DNA from: Heterotrichella gracilis
Lineage: Eukaryota; Sar; Xanthophyceae; Tribonematales; Xanthonemataceae
Length of the DNA: 64,000 bases
Reading direction: 5' to 3'
NCBI GenBank assembly: GCA_032358255.1
Contig: JAULBX010008107.1
Span: 1-64,000, forward strand
Shown: piece by piece, positions 17,808 through 26,020 of the stretch
How positions within the stretch are numbered: the stretch's first letter is position 1
How the letters are laid out: each line of letters opens with the position of its first letter
Notes under the pieces: generated by a model
The model's input: the letters and a program-made list of their open reading frames with translations, nothing else
Databases searched by the model: none
What the model was told of the DNA's origin: nothing
Made by a program: the position numbers and the translations under genes

Positions 17808-19244
17808 ATGAAACCCAAACTTCTGATCCTTTCTTTATTCTTTTTCTCCTTCGAATTTTTTTCTCAAAGTGATCACTATTATTTCGGAAACCTGCATGCC
17901 CATACAGCTTTCAGCGATGGCAACAAAGATTCTATATCCAGTGGCATCGCTCGTCCCGATGCAGCCTATGCTTATGCCAAACTCAGCAACGATTTTGATT
18001 TTTTAGGTATCTCAGAACACAATCATTACTCAAGCAATCGTAATCCGGGCTTTAAACGGCCTTTGTATCAGATAGGTTTAAGCATGGCCAATGCAGCGAA
18101 TCAAGATGGTACTTTTTTAGCGTTATTTGGAATGGAGTATGGCGTTTCTTCGCAATACAATGGACATGTTTTAATATACGGCATCAATCAATTGATTGGT
18201 TGGGAAAGTTCAGCCCCTGATGTAGTGGGAAATAATTACGAGGTCTTTAATGCCAAAACCGATTATGATGCCTTGTTCAGAAAAGTAAAAAATGCCGGCA
18301 ACGCATTTTGTTATTTGGCACATCCTGATTTCAGCGATTTTACAACAGATGGCACCTATGCTACTTCTCTGGCAAATGCTCCCTATAATGCGGCATACGA
18401 CAGTGCTATTGTTGGCATGCCTTTGCGCAGTGGCTTGGCCACAAGTGCAGCTATAAATTACAACGATTACTCTCTGGGGAATTATTTTAATTATTATAAG
18501 AAGATGTTGTACCAAGGGTATCATTTAGGAATTGGATACGATCATGATAATCACTACAGTAATTTTGGAAGAAGCAATGGTGGCCGCCTGGTCATCATAG
18601 CGCCTGCGTTAACCAGAACAGCATTGTTTGAGGCTATGAAAGAAATGAGTTTTTATGGTAGTGATGATTCAAACGCTAAAATTTCTTTTGAGCTCAATGG
18701 AGCAAAAATGGGTTCCATTATCAGTGGCAGTGTATATCCCACCCTTAGTATTCAACACACTGATCCCGATGGCGAACAAGCCGATACCATAAAGATCTGG
18801 AAAGGCTATAAAAACAGCGGCGGTTTGTGGGCAGAAATAGTCAATGTGAGTCTTGGCACAAATACCTCTGTGTATACTGACACAAAGCCGCGTTCAGGGA
18901 TTGAATATTATTATTTTGCAGAAATTAAACAAGCAGATGGTCAGTGGATCGTTACCTCTCCCATTTGGTACAAGGCTTTAGCTCCTTTATCAATAAGTGA
19001 ACAAAAAAAGGAACTTGTTTTGACTTATTTTTTAAATCCGGTTTCAAAAAATTTGTCCTTAAGTTTAAATGCAACAGCGCTTTATTATGTTTCTATTAGT
19101 GATTTGTATGGAAAGATCATTTTTGAACAAGAGTTTAATGGAAAAGATCTTGAGTTTGATCTTTCAAGTCTAAAAAGCGGCGTGTATCTGTTAAGGCTCA
19201 ATGAAGGAATGAACTCGCTCACAAAAAAACTCCTGATCGATTAG
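17808..19244 (+). CDS. Secreted PHP-domain metallohydrolase-like protein with T9SS type A tail
   Basis: A 478-residue exported protein. The signal peptide covers about 1-20. A PHP domain of the CehA/McbA type begins at once: GNLHAHTAFSDG (His30, His32, Asp37), SEHNH (70-73) and a later HPD (about 168-170) supply metal ligands. A beta-sandwich segment follows (about 290-390). The last 75 residues have the T9SS type A pattern, with ISDLYGKIIFEQ, LSSLKSGVYLLRL and TKKLLID. The family includes phosphoesterases and other hydrolases, so the substrate is unknown; cell-surface or secreted location is well supported. It converges with tsaC with one base between stops. Confidence 0.85.
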   Translation: MKPKLLILSLFFFSFEFFSQSDHYYFGNLHAHTAFSDGNKDSISSGIARPDAAYAYAKLSNDFDFLGISEHNHYSSNRNPGFKRPLYQIGLSMANAANQDGTFLALFGMEYGVSSQYNGHVLIYGINQLIGWESSAPDVVGNNYEVFNAKTDYDALFRKVKNAGNAFCYLAHPDFSDFTTDGTYATSLANAPYNAAYDSAIVGMPLRSGLATSAAINYNDYSLGNYFNYYKKMLYQGYHLGIGYDHDNHYSNFGRSNGGRLVIIAPALTRTALFEAMKEMSFYGSDDSNAKISFELNGAKMGSIISGSVYPTLSIQHTDPDGEQADTIKIWKGYKNSGGLWAEIVNVSLGTNTSVYTDTKPRSGIEYYYFAEIKQADGQWIVTSPIWYKALAPLSISEQKKELVLTYFLNPVSKNLSLSLNATALYYVSISDLYGKIIFEQEFNGKDLEFDLSSLKSGVYLLRLNEGMNSLTKKLLID

Positions 19245-19245
19245 A

Positions 19246-20199
19246 TCAATTTGCAGAAGCGCGTTTTAATCGGTCGTTAATGGCTCTGCCTAAGCCTTCT
19301 TCCGGCAAATAGTCGCAGATCACCAACTCTGCATCGCTCTCATCGGCGAGACGTAAAAATTTAAAAAGATTAATGGCGGCCTCTTCCGGATCTTTTGTTT
19401 TTGACAAATTTAGAACCAGTGCATTTTTTGACTGCAGCTCTTCTCCAAAACAAATGATCGCTAATTTTTTATTGGCATACTGTTTCTGTAATTGCTCTCT
19501 ATTGCCTATTAATAATGGCTTTTTAGGCGCATAATGATTTTTTAATTGTCCGGGTGCTTTTGGGTCGCTGGAGGTATTGAGACGAAGTTCAACCGGACCA
19601 ATTTTTTTTTCGATGGTTTCCAATGCTAATCCACCTAATCGAAAAAGGCAAACCTTACCGTCTTCGATGCCAATAATGGTTGATTCTAAGCCTACGCCAC
19701 AAGGACCACCGTCTAAAATATAATCTACTTTCGTTCCTAATTGATCGTTCACGTGTTTTGCTTCAGTGGGACTCACATATCCAAAAGGATTAGCGCTTGG
19801 TGCTGCTAAAGGAAAGTCTAATTGATCTAACAATTCTAATGTGAGCGGATGATTAGGGATCCTTACAGCCACTTGATTTAAGCCGGAAGTAACCAGATCA
19901 GGAATGATCTCTTTTTTGGGAAGCAAAAGAGTCAATGGTCCGGGCCAGAAGGTTTTGGCGAGTACACGCAATCGTTCATCGCTAAGTTCGGCGTATTGAT
20001 GAACCGAGTCTAAATTGGGTAAATGAATGATCAAGGGATCAAAAAAAGGCCGGTTTTTTGCTTCAAAGATCGAGAGCACCGCTTTTTCATTCAGTGCATT
20101 GGCCGCCAGGCCATAAACCGTTTCGGTTGGAATGCCAAGCAATTTACCCTGTCTGAGTAATTCTGCAGCATGTGCTGTATTTATTCCAATGTCTGACAC
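19246..20199 (-). CDS. tsaC: L-threonylcarbamoyladenylate synthase (Sua5 type)
   Basis: A 317-residue enzyme that makes threonylcarbamoyl-AMP from threonine, bicarbonate and ATP for the t6A modification of ANN-decoding tRNAs. The YrdC domain fills about residues 1-200, with GIPTETVYGLAANA (about 22-35), RPFFDPLIIHL (about 50-60) and LAAPSANPFGYVSPT (about 140-154). The linker PGQLKNHYAPKKPL (about 215-228) and C-terminal domain mark the longer Sua5 form. The only plausible start is GTG at 20199. A TATCTTTG element ends four bases before it, so the mRNA may be leaderless. It is divergent from hpt. Confidence 0.94.
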   Translation of the reverse strand: MSDIGINTAHAAELLRQGKLLGIPTETVYGLAANALNEKAVLSIFEAKNRPFFDPLIIHLPNLDSVHQYAELSDERLRVLAKTFWPGPLTLLLPKKEIIPDLVTSGLNQVAVRIPNHPLTLELLDQLDFPLAAPSANPFGYVSPTEAKHVNDQLGTKVDYILDGGPCGVGLESTIIGIEDGKVCLFRLGGLALETIEKKIGPVELRLNTSSDPKAPGQLKNHYAPKKPLLIGNREQLQKQYANKKLAIICFGEELQSKNALVLNLSKTKDPEEAAINLFKFLRLADESDAELVICDYLPEEGLGRAINDRLKRASAN

Positions 20200-20203
20200 G
20201 CTG

Positions 20204-20211
20204 CAAAGATA
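20204..20211 (-). promoter_or_regulatory. -7 promoter element of tsaC
   Basis: Minus-strand TATCTTTG, an exact TAnnTTTG match, ends 4 bases before the GTG start. It faces away from the hpt element 19 bases to the right, forming a divergent promoter pair. Confidence 0.6.
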
Positions 20212-20230
20212 ACAATCTCAATAAAACCTT

Positions 20231-20238
20231 TATCTTTG
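20231..20238 (+). promoter_or_regulatory. -7 promoter element of hpt
   Basis: Plus-strand TATCTTTG, an exact match, ends 16 bases before the hpt ATG. Its -33 region would overlap the tsaC -7 element on the other strand. Confidence 0.6.
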
Positions 20239-20254
20239 TTCGGCTTAAAGCGCT

Positions 20255-20791
20255 ATGAGTCGGCAAATAAAATTAAAGGATAAAGTATTCAGGCCGTATA
20301 TTGATGAGCAGAGTATTGCCGAAGCAGTAAAACAAATGGCGCTTAAGCTTAATACAGAGCTAAAGAGTGATTTTCCACTTTTTTTGGCAGTATTGAATGG
20401 TTCTTTTATGTTTGCATCAGACCTTTTAAAAGAAATCAGCATTCCCTGTGAAATTTCATTTATCAAAATGAAAAGTTATGAGGGTGTTAAAAGCACAGGA
20501 ATAATGACTGAACTCATAGGTTTGAATGAAGAAATTGAAAACAGAACGATCGTGATCATTGAAGATATTGTTGATAGCGGTTTAACCATTGATCGATTAA
20601 TAAGGGTGCTAAATGATAAAAAGGTAAAACAAATTAAGGTGGCCAGTTTATTATTTAAACCTGAAATGTATCAAAAGGATCATAAAATTGATTATTTTGG
20701 ATTTCCGATTTCAAATGAATTTGTAGTGGGATATGGTTTAGATTATGAGGGACAGGGAAGAAATTTAAAAGAGATTTATATATTAGCTTAA
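20255..20791 (+). CDS. hpt: Hypoxanthine phosphoribosyltransferase
   Basis: A 178-residue purine-salvage enzyme that joins hypoxanthine (or guanine) to PRPP. The PRPP-binding motif VIIEDIVDSGLTIDRL is at about residues 102-117, the segment LNGSFMFASDLLKEI at about 47-61, and FPISNEFVVGYGLDYEGQGR at about 149-168; the last is typical of HPRT. Length is normal. It heads the run hpt-adk-obgE, a gene order I recall as common in Bacteroidota. adk begins 10 bases downstream. Confidence 0.95.
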   Translation: MSRQIKLKDKVFRPYIDEQSIAEAVKQMALKLNTELKSDFPLFLAVLNGSFMFASDLLKEISIPCEISFIKMKSYEGVKSTGIMTELIGLNEEIENRTIVIIEDIVDSGLTIDRLIRVLNDKKVKQIKVASLLFKPEMYQKDHKIDYFGFPISNEFVVGYGLDYEGQGRNLKEIYILA

Positions 20792-20801
20792 AATTTAAAA
20801 A

Positions 20802-21920
20802 ATGGAAAAAATGCTGAACCTTGTATTATTTGGCCCTCCCGGTGCAGGTAAGGGAACACAATCAGAAAATCTGATCAACAAATATGGATTGGTGCATTTA
20901 AGTACCGGAGATATTCTTCGAACTGAAATAGCACGCGGAACTGATCTAGGGCGTAAAGCCAAAGACATTATGGACCGTGGCGAATTGGTGGGCGATGATA
21001 TTGTGATCGGTATGATCGAATCAAAACTGGATGAGAATCCACATGCGAAAGGATTTATATTTGACGGCTTTCCACGAACTGCCGCACAGGCAGTAGCTTT
21101 GGATGACCTTTTGCAGAAAAAAGGAACCGGCATCAGTGGTATGTTGGCTTTAGAAGTGGATGACGAAGAGCTGACCAAACGTTTGTTATTAAGAGGAAAA
21201 GACAGTGGCCGTGCCGATGACAGAGATGAGGAAACGATCAGAAGACGTATTCAAGAATACAATAACAAAACACTTCCGCTTAAAAAATATTACAGCGAGC
21301 AAGGTAAATTTCATTCTATTCCCGGAATAGGGAGCATCGATGAGATCTTTAAATCACTGGTAGATCGAATTGTTTTTTTGAATGCTGAAATGGATCTTAC
21401 CTCTTTAGAAAGTGATCTGGAACATTTAGATCTGACCATTCAGGATTTTGAAATTGCTGATGATATCGCTCCCGAATTATTATTGGAAATTGATGCCATT
21501 AAACGGGCAGAGGCGGAAGAGGCAGACGAAAAAAGAGAGAACGCTAAGAGTAAAAAGAAAGTGGCAGTTGGTAGTAAGCAGTTGGCAGTTGTAAAAGCCA
21601 AGGCAAAAAAAGCTGCAAAAAAATCAGCAACAAAATCAAAGCCTGCAACAAAGAGCAATTCAAAGAAGAAAGCTGTCGCGAAAAAAAATGTAAAGAAGAC
21701 AGTAAAAAAAGCAGCAGCAAAAAAACCGCTTAAGAAAGTTGTGGTAAAGGCTAAATCCAAACCGGTAAAAAAGTCCCCTGCTAAAAAGGTGCTTAAAAAA
21801 GTGGCTGCAAAAAAATCGGCTCCAAAAAAAGCCATCAAAAAAGCAGTTGCAAAAAGCAAAACATCAGTAAAAAAGACAATTAAAAAAACAGTAAAAAAAG
21901 CGACTAAAAAACGCAAATAG
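20802..21920 (+). CDS. adk: Adenylate kinase with histone-H1-like Lys/Ala-rich C-terminal tail
   Basis: A 372-residue protein. Residues 1-194 are a full adenylate kinase (AMP + ATP to 2 ADP): P-loop GPPGAGKGTQ (11-20), FDGFPRT (87-93) and a LID segment with GRADDRDEETIRRRI (136-150). Ordinary bacterial enzymes stop near residue 190-215. Here an acidic helical linker (195-245) is followed by about 120 residues made almost only of Lys, Ala, Val, Ser and Pro (KKAAKK, KKPLKK, KKSPAKK, KKTVKKATKKRK). The tail resembles bacterial H1-like DNA-binding proteins (Hc1/AlgP type). Within the tail the DNA at 21561-21591 looks like a GCAGTTGG simple repeat. Enzyme activity is confident; nucleic-acid binding by the tail is inference. 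Confidence 0.93.
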   Translation: MEKMLNLVLFGPPGAGKGTQSENLINKYGLVHLSTGDILRTEIARGTDLGRKAKDIMDRGELVGDDIVIGMIESKLDENPHAKGFIFDGFPRTAAQAVALDDLLQKKGTGISGMLALEVDDEELTKRLLLRGKDSGRADDRDEETIRRRIQEYNNKTLPLKKYYSEQGKFHSIPGIGSIDEIFKSLVDRIVFLNAEMDLTSLESDLEHLDLTIQDFEIADDIAPELLLEIDAIKRAEAEEADEKRENAKSKKKVAVGSKQLAVVKAKAKKAAKKSATKSKPATKSNSKKKAVAKKNVKKTVKKAAAKKPLKKVVVKAKSKPVKKSPAKKVLKKVAAKKSAPKKAIKKAVAKSKTSVKKTIKKTVKKATKKRK

Positions 21921-21985
21921 AATAAATACATATTAAAGTCTGATGTTGAAAGGCATTAGACTTTTTTATTTTAAAATTAATAAAA

Positions 21986-23005
21986 ATGGATAGTAGCTTT
22001 GTTGATTACGTAAAGATTTGTTGCAGAACGGGAAAAGGTGGAGCGGGCTCTATTCATTTTCATCGTGATAAGTTCACGGCCTTTGGTGGTCCGGATGGCG
22101 GTAATGGCGGTAGAGGTGGACACATCATTTTAAAAGGAAATAAACAATTGTGGACCTTGATCCATTTAAAATACCGCAAACACATCATTGCAAAAGACGG
22201 GGTAGGCGGTTCAAGCAGCAATAGTACAGGAAAACAAGGGGTGGATGAATACCTGGAAGTTCCTTTAGGCACTGTGGCCAGAGATGCTGAGACCGGCGAA
22301 ATAGAATGTGAGATCACCGAAGATGGTCAGGAAATTATTTTGGTTCATGGTGGCCGCGGTGGATTAGGTAATGCTAATTTTAAGAACAGTACGCTGCAAA
22401 GTCCACAGTTTGCCCAACCCGGGGAGCCGGGTAAAACTGAGTGGAAAGTTTTAGAATTAAAAGTATTGGCCGACGTGGGTTTAGTTGGTTTTCCGAATGC
22501 CGGAAAATCTACTTTATTATCGGTGGTGAGTGCGGCAAAGCCTGAGATCGCGAATTATCCATTTACCACTTTGGTTCCTAATTTAGGCATTGTGAATTAC
22601 CGCGATTACAAAAGTTTTGTGATGGCTGATATCCCCGGAATCATTGAAGGGGCGCATGAAGGCAAAGGAATAGGTTTACGTTTTTTAAGACACATTGAAC
22701 GAAATTCGTCGCTCTTATTCTTGGTGAGTTGCGATAGTAAAGATATTGTTGAAGAATATAAGATCTTGTTGAACGAACTCAAACAATTTAATCCGGAGTT
22801 GCTCGATAAAAAACGCATTTTAGGAATCAGTAAAAGCGATATGCTGGATGAGGAGTTAGAGCGTGAAATGAAAAAGGATCTGGATAAAAAGCTGAAAGGC
22901 AAACTCAAAGTGCCTTATATTTTCTTTTCATCGGCCAGTCAAAAAAATATTACAGAGCTCAAAGACATGCTTTGGAGGCAGTTAAATGAGTATGATTTTA
23001 GCTAA
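21986..23005 (+). CDS. obgE: Obg family GTPase
   Basis: A 339-residue ribosome-associated GTPase involved in large-subunit assembly and growth control. The Gly-rich Obg fold fills about residues 1-158 ([27 protein letters not shown]). The G domain follows with G1 GFPNAGKST (about 167-175), TTLVPNLG, G3 [16 protein letters not shown] (about 212-227) and G4-like ISKSD (about 282-286). The variable C-terminal OCT domain is absent, as in many Bacteroidota. The ATG is 65 bases after adk and the gene completes the hpt-adk-obgE run. Confidence 0.96.
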   Translation: MDSSFVDYVKICCRTGKGGAGSIHFHRDKFTAFGGPDGGNGGRGGHIILKGNKQLWTLIHLKYRKHIIAKDGVGGSSSNSTGKQGVDEYLEVPLGTVARDAETGEIECEITEDGQEIILVHGGRGGLGNANFKNSTLQSPQFAQPGEPGKTEWKVLELKVLADVGLVGFPNAGKSTLLSVVSAAKPEIANYPFTTLVPNLGIVNYRDYKSFVMADIPGIIEGAHEGKGIGLRFLRHIERNSSLLFLVSCDSKDIVEEYKILLNELKQFNPELLDKKRILGISKSDMLDEELEREMKKDLDKKLKGKLKVPYIFFSSASQKNITELKDMLWRQLNEYDFS

Positions 23006-23114
23006 GAACTAAGTTCTTTTGAGCTAAAAAGCGGCATGCTTATCCATTTTTGAGAAACTAAGGCGAACTATTTCTTGTTTTTCGGCCAAAAGACTAATAT
23101 TTTCAACAATTTTC

Positions 23115-23145
23115 TTTGTATAAGTCCAATAAAGCCCTATCTTTG
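23115..23145 (+). promoter_or_regulatory. Promoter of rpmI-rplT
   Basis: TTTG (23115-23118), 19 bases, TATCTTTG (23138-23145): an exact Bacteroidota consensus promoter, 21 bases before the rpmI ATG. Confidence 0.8.
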
Positions 23146-23166
23146 CCGTCCTAAAAACAGCAAGAC

Positions 23167-23361
23167 ATGCCAAAAATGAAAACTAATTCCAGCGCTAAAA
23201 AGCGTTTTCAGCTGACTGGAACCGGTAAGATTAAAAGAAAGCATGCTTACAAACGTCACATTTTAACTAAAAAAGAAAAAGACCGTAAACGCGGTTTAGC
23301 TAAGACAGGACTAGTGAGCAAGCGAGATACCCCGAACGTGAAATTCATGTTAGGAATCTAA
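23167..23361 (+). CDS. rpmI: 50S ribosomal protein L35
   Basis: A 64-residue, strongly basic ribosomal protein of the large subunit. [20 protein letters not shown] at the start and the segment [14 protein letters not shown] are typical. It is followed by rplT 115 bases downstream. infC, which usually precedes rpmI, is not upstream here; instead a strong promoter lies between obgE and rpmI. Confidence 0.97.
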   Translation: MPKMKTNSSAKKRFQLTGTGKIKRKHAYKRHILTKKEKDRKRGLAKTGLVSKRDTPNVKFMLGI

Positions 23362-23476
23362 GCGAAAGATCCTTTTAAAATTATCAAAGCGGTAAATTAA
23401 ACAAAATGTTTAACCAGAGTTTTAGTAAAAAGCCTCTTCAATGAGCACTAAATCTCAAAACAAGTAAAAAAAAGAA

Positions 23477-23821
23477 ATGCCAAGAAGCGTCAATCACGTA
23501 GCCAGCAGGGCTCGCAGAAAAAAAATCCTTAATTTAACCAAAGGTTATTGGGGTGCAAGAGGTAATGTTTGGACAATCGCCAAAAATACCCTTGAAAAAG
23601 GTTTAACTTACGCGTATCGCGATCGTAAAAACAAAAAACGTACTATGCGTGGTTTGTGGATCCAACGTATCAATGCCGGTGTTAGAGAGCACGGTATGAG
23701 TTATTCAGAGTTTATCGGAAAATTAAATGCTAAAGGTTTAATGTTAAACCGTAAAGTATTGGCCGATTTAGCCATGAATCATCCTGAGGCGTTTGCCGCA
23801 GTGATCAATCAGGTAAAATAA
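23477..23821 (+). CDS. rplT: 50S ribosomal protein L20
   Basis: A 114-residue RNA-binding protein needed for early 50S assembly. [19 protein letters not shown] at the start, [16 protein letters not shown] (about 23-38) and [20 protein letters not shown] (about 57-76) are diagnostic. In other bacteria L20 represses its own operon by binding an RNA structure before rpmI; I see no convincing copy of such a structure in the short leader here. A strong terminator follows 28 bases after the stop codon. Confidence 0.97.
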   Translation: MPRSVNHVASRARRKKILNLTKGYWGARGNVWTIAKNTLEKGLTYAYRDRKNKKRTMRGLWIQRINAGVREHGMSYSEFIGKLNAKGLMLNRKVLADLAMNHPEAFAAVINQVK

Positions 23822-23848
23822 GGTTCAATCCTCATATTTTATGAATGA

Positions 23849-23872
23849 ACGCCTCTTCGGAGGCGTTTTTTT
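23849..23872 (+). terminator. Rho-independent terminator of rpmI-rplT
   Basis: AACGCCTC and GAGGCGTT form a perfect 8-bp stem closed by a TTCG tetraloop and followed by a T tract. Confidence 0.92.
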
Positions 23873-23968
23873 ATTTATTTCACACTTATACTCAAACTAT
23901 TTACGTATTTTAACGTTAGTTATCTGAGTAAATAAGTTTATTTGTATAAACATTTAAAGAGTACAAAA

Positions 23969-24124
23969 ATGGCAACGAAAGCAATAGCAAAAAGATCGGA
24001 AATAAAAGGAAGCACCTATTTGGTGAAATTAAGAATTGATGCACGAACAGTAATTACTGTAAGAACAAAAGAGAGTTTAAAAAACTGGAAAGCAAAGTAT
24101 CCTGAAGCGGTGGAGTTAACTTAA
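23969..24124 (+). CDS. Small basic protein of unknown function
   Basis: A 51-residue protein starting MATKAIAKRSEIKG, with a beta-strand-like STYLVKLRIDARTVITVRTKE and a basic C-terminal helix. An in-frame upstream ATG-less TTG at 23942 would add nine residues, but the ATG at 23969 is the better start. No named family is recognised. It lies alone between the rplT terminator and the convergent corA gene (16 bases apart). Codon use looks coding and the frame is clean, so I judge it a real small gene, but homologues would have to decide. Confidence 0.5.
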   Translation: MATKAIAKRSEIKGSTYLVKLRIDARTVITVRTKESLKNWKAKYPEAVELT

Positions 24125-24140
24125 TCTTTTTTAGAAATAG

Positions 24141-25187
24141 TTACATCCACTTTTTCCGTTTAAAGTAAAACACCAATCCCAGCATCACGCTTAACATTAA
24201 TACCCATACAGCCGCATAGCCATAAGGCTTTCTTAATTCAGGCATAAATTCAAAATTCATTCCATACACCCCTGCAATAAAGGTTACCGGAATAAAGATA
24301 GAAGACATAATCGTCAACACCTTCATTACTTCATTCATTTTATTGGCATTGGTGCTTAAATAAATATCCATGATGCCGCTTAACAGATCACGATAGGTCT
24401 CAACCGTATCAATGATGCGTGTAGTATGGTCTTGTAAGTCGCGAAAAAATAATTGAGTGTTATCTGAAATAAATTCGGTTTCTGAACGCAGCATGTTGCT
24501 GATCATATCTCTTAAAGGCCACACTTGTTTTCTCAAATAAATGACTTCGCGCTTAAGTTTGTAAAGCTCTATCAAAGATTCTTGTTTTGGTTCACGAATG
24601 ATCTCTTCTTCAATTTTAGCGACTTTGTCACCTATTTTTTCTATCACGTGAAAATAATAGTCCACTACAGCATCCATTAAAGCATAAAACAGGTAATCAG
24701 CTCCATGTTTACGAACCCGGCCTTTAGATTGCCTTAAACGGGCTCTGATCACATCAAAGGCATCGCCGCCAGATGGTTCTTGGAACGAAATGACAGTATT
24801 ATCAACTAAAATAATGGAAAGCTGTTCGGCTAAGACCTCTTTTTCGTACATGATCATTTTCATGATCGCCAAAATGTAATGGTCGTAGTCTTCAAATTTT
24901 GGACGCTGATCAACGTGTACAATGTCCTCTAGGGTTAAAGGGTGAATTTTATAGATCTGTCCGATCTTTTCAATGAGATCCGTGTTGTGAACACCTTCCA
25001 CATTGATCCATTTGATCATATTATCTTTCACATGACTCAAACAGTCAGAAAGATCGTAGAACTCTTGTTCAAAAAACTCGGTCTCCGAAAATTCGATGAG
25101 CGTTAATTTAATTCGGGTTCCGGTTTGAACGCCTGTATACGTCACAGTGCCCGGGGGTGTACCAATATGTCGGAATTTATTCGGCAT
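24141..25187 (-). CDS. corA: CorA-family magnesium/cobalt transporter
   Basis: A 348-residue inner membrane divalent cation channel. The N-terminal cytoplasmic domain contains acidic and helical segments. The two C-terminal membrane helices are at about 290-310 and 322-341. The hallmark YGMNF lies between them (about 309-313), with FIPVTFIAGVYGMNF preceding. MPEL follows in the periplasmic loop. It overlaps the end of rsmI by 11 bases and is translated from the same message. Cation specificity (Mg, Co or Ni) cannot be settled from sequence. Confidence 0.95.
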   Translation of the reverse strand: MPNKFRHIGTPPGTVTYTGVQTGTRIKLTLIEFSETEFFEQEFYDLSDCLSHVKDNMIKWINVEGVHNTDLIEKIGQIYKIHPLTLEDIVHVDQRPKFEDYDHYILAIMKMIMYEKEVLAEQLSIILVDNTVISFQEPSGGDAFDVIRARLRQSKGRVRKHGADYLFYALMDAVVDYYFHVIEKIGDKVAKIEEEIIREPKQESLIELYKLKREVIYLRKQVWPLRDMISNMLRSETEFISDNTQLFFRDLQDHTTRIIDTVETYRDLLSGIMDIYLSTNANKMNEVMKVLTIMSSIFIPVTFIAGVYGMNFEFMPELRKPYGYAAVWVLMLSVMLGLVFYFKRKKWM

Positions 25188-25875
25188 CTGTTTCTTCTGC
25201 GTTTTTTGTTCCTTCTACAACTACCACTATCTCACCTTTTACCACCTTGGCTGAATAAAAAATAATTAATTCATCCAATGTGCCTCGTTTAGTTTCTTCA
25301 AATAATTTAGTGAGTTCACGAGATACGGAAGCTTTTCTGGTAGCACCCAAATATAATTTTAATTCTTCTAATAATTTTACGAGTCGAAAAGGGGATTCAT
25401 ATACAATGAATGTTTTTTCTTCCAGGGCAAGTCGTTTTAATCGGGTTTGTCTTCCTTTTTTTTGTGGCAAAAAGCCGTAAAAACTAAATTCATTACAAGG
25501 TAAACCACTGTTCACCAAAGCGGGCACAAAAGCAGTGGCACCCGGTAAGGAAATAATAGTAACATCTTTGGCGATAGCCTCTCGAATGAGTAAAAATCCG
25601 GGATCTGATATGCCAGGCGTACCTGCATCTGAAATGAGCGCAATGTTTTTACCGGAATTTAAACTGGTGATCAAGTCCTCAATGATCTTATGCTCGTTAT
25701 GTTGATGATAAGATCTTAATGGTTTTTCAATTTGAAGATGCCTTAATAAAAATGAGGAGGTGCGGGTGTCTTCGGCTAAAATGAGGTCAACCGACTTCAA
25801 GACATTAATAGCACGAAGTGTAATGTCTTCCAAATTTCCAATGGGAGTTGGTACGATAAATAATTGTCCGCTCAT
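25177..25875 (-). CDS. rsmI: 16S rRNA (cytidine1402-2'-O)-methyltransferase
   Basis: A 232-residue SAM-dependent enzyme that 2'-O-methylates C1402 in the ribosomal decoding centre. FIVPTPIGNLEDITLRAI (about 6-23), LAEDTRTS (about 34-41), ISDAGTPGISDPGFLLIREA (about 80-99) and YESPFRL (about 156-162) are the family signatures. Length is slightly shorter than the E. coli protein, as usual in Bacteroidota. It overlaps corA by 11 bases, so the two are coupled. Upstream lies an inverted pair of CACTAAG-type repeats. Confidence 0.95.
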   Translation of the reverse strand: MSGQLFIVPTPIGNLEDITLRAINVLKSVDLILAEDTRTSSFLLRHLQIEKPLRSYHQHNEHKIIEDLITSLNSGKNIALISDAGTPGISDPGFLLIREAIAKDVTIISLPGATAFVPALVNSGLPCNEFSFYGFLPQKKGRQTRLKRLALEEKTFIVYESPFRLVKLLEELKLYLGATRKASVSRELTKLFEETKRGTLDELIIFYSAKVVKGEIVVVVEGTKNAEETDAE

Positions 25876-25926
25876 TTAAAACTGAAGGTAAATAATTGGC
25901 AAGATAGGAAAAAAGTTAAGGAAAAA

Positions 25927-26019
25927 ACCACTAAGACACTTAGATCACTTAGGAACACTGAGAAGTTTTAATCACTTAAAATCTTAGTGCTTCTGAGTGT
26001 ACTATGTGTCTTAGAGGTC
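25927..26019. repeat. CACTAAG-type repeat, inverted pair
   Basis: The left half reads CCACTAAGACACTTAG and on; the right half is a related sequence in the opposite orientation. Together they can fold into one long imperfect hairpin. It fills the space between the msbA-like stop codon and the rsmI start, both on the minus strand. It could end or attenuate the msbA-like transcript. Confidence 0.7.
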
Positions 26020-26020
26020 T

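Noticed and set aside
21440-21931. A 163-codon frame rich in Phe and Ala opposite the adk tail
   Set aside because: It is the complement of Lys codons (AAA/AAG to TTT/CTT) in the tail and looks hydrophobic only for that reason.
23000-23045. Hairpin at the obgE stop codon as a terminator
   Set aside because: TTTTAGCT and AGCTAAAA can pair, but no T tract follows on the plus strand.
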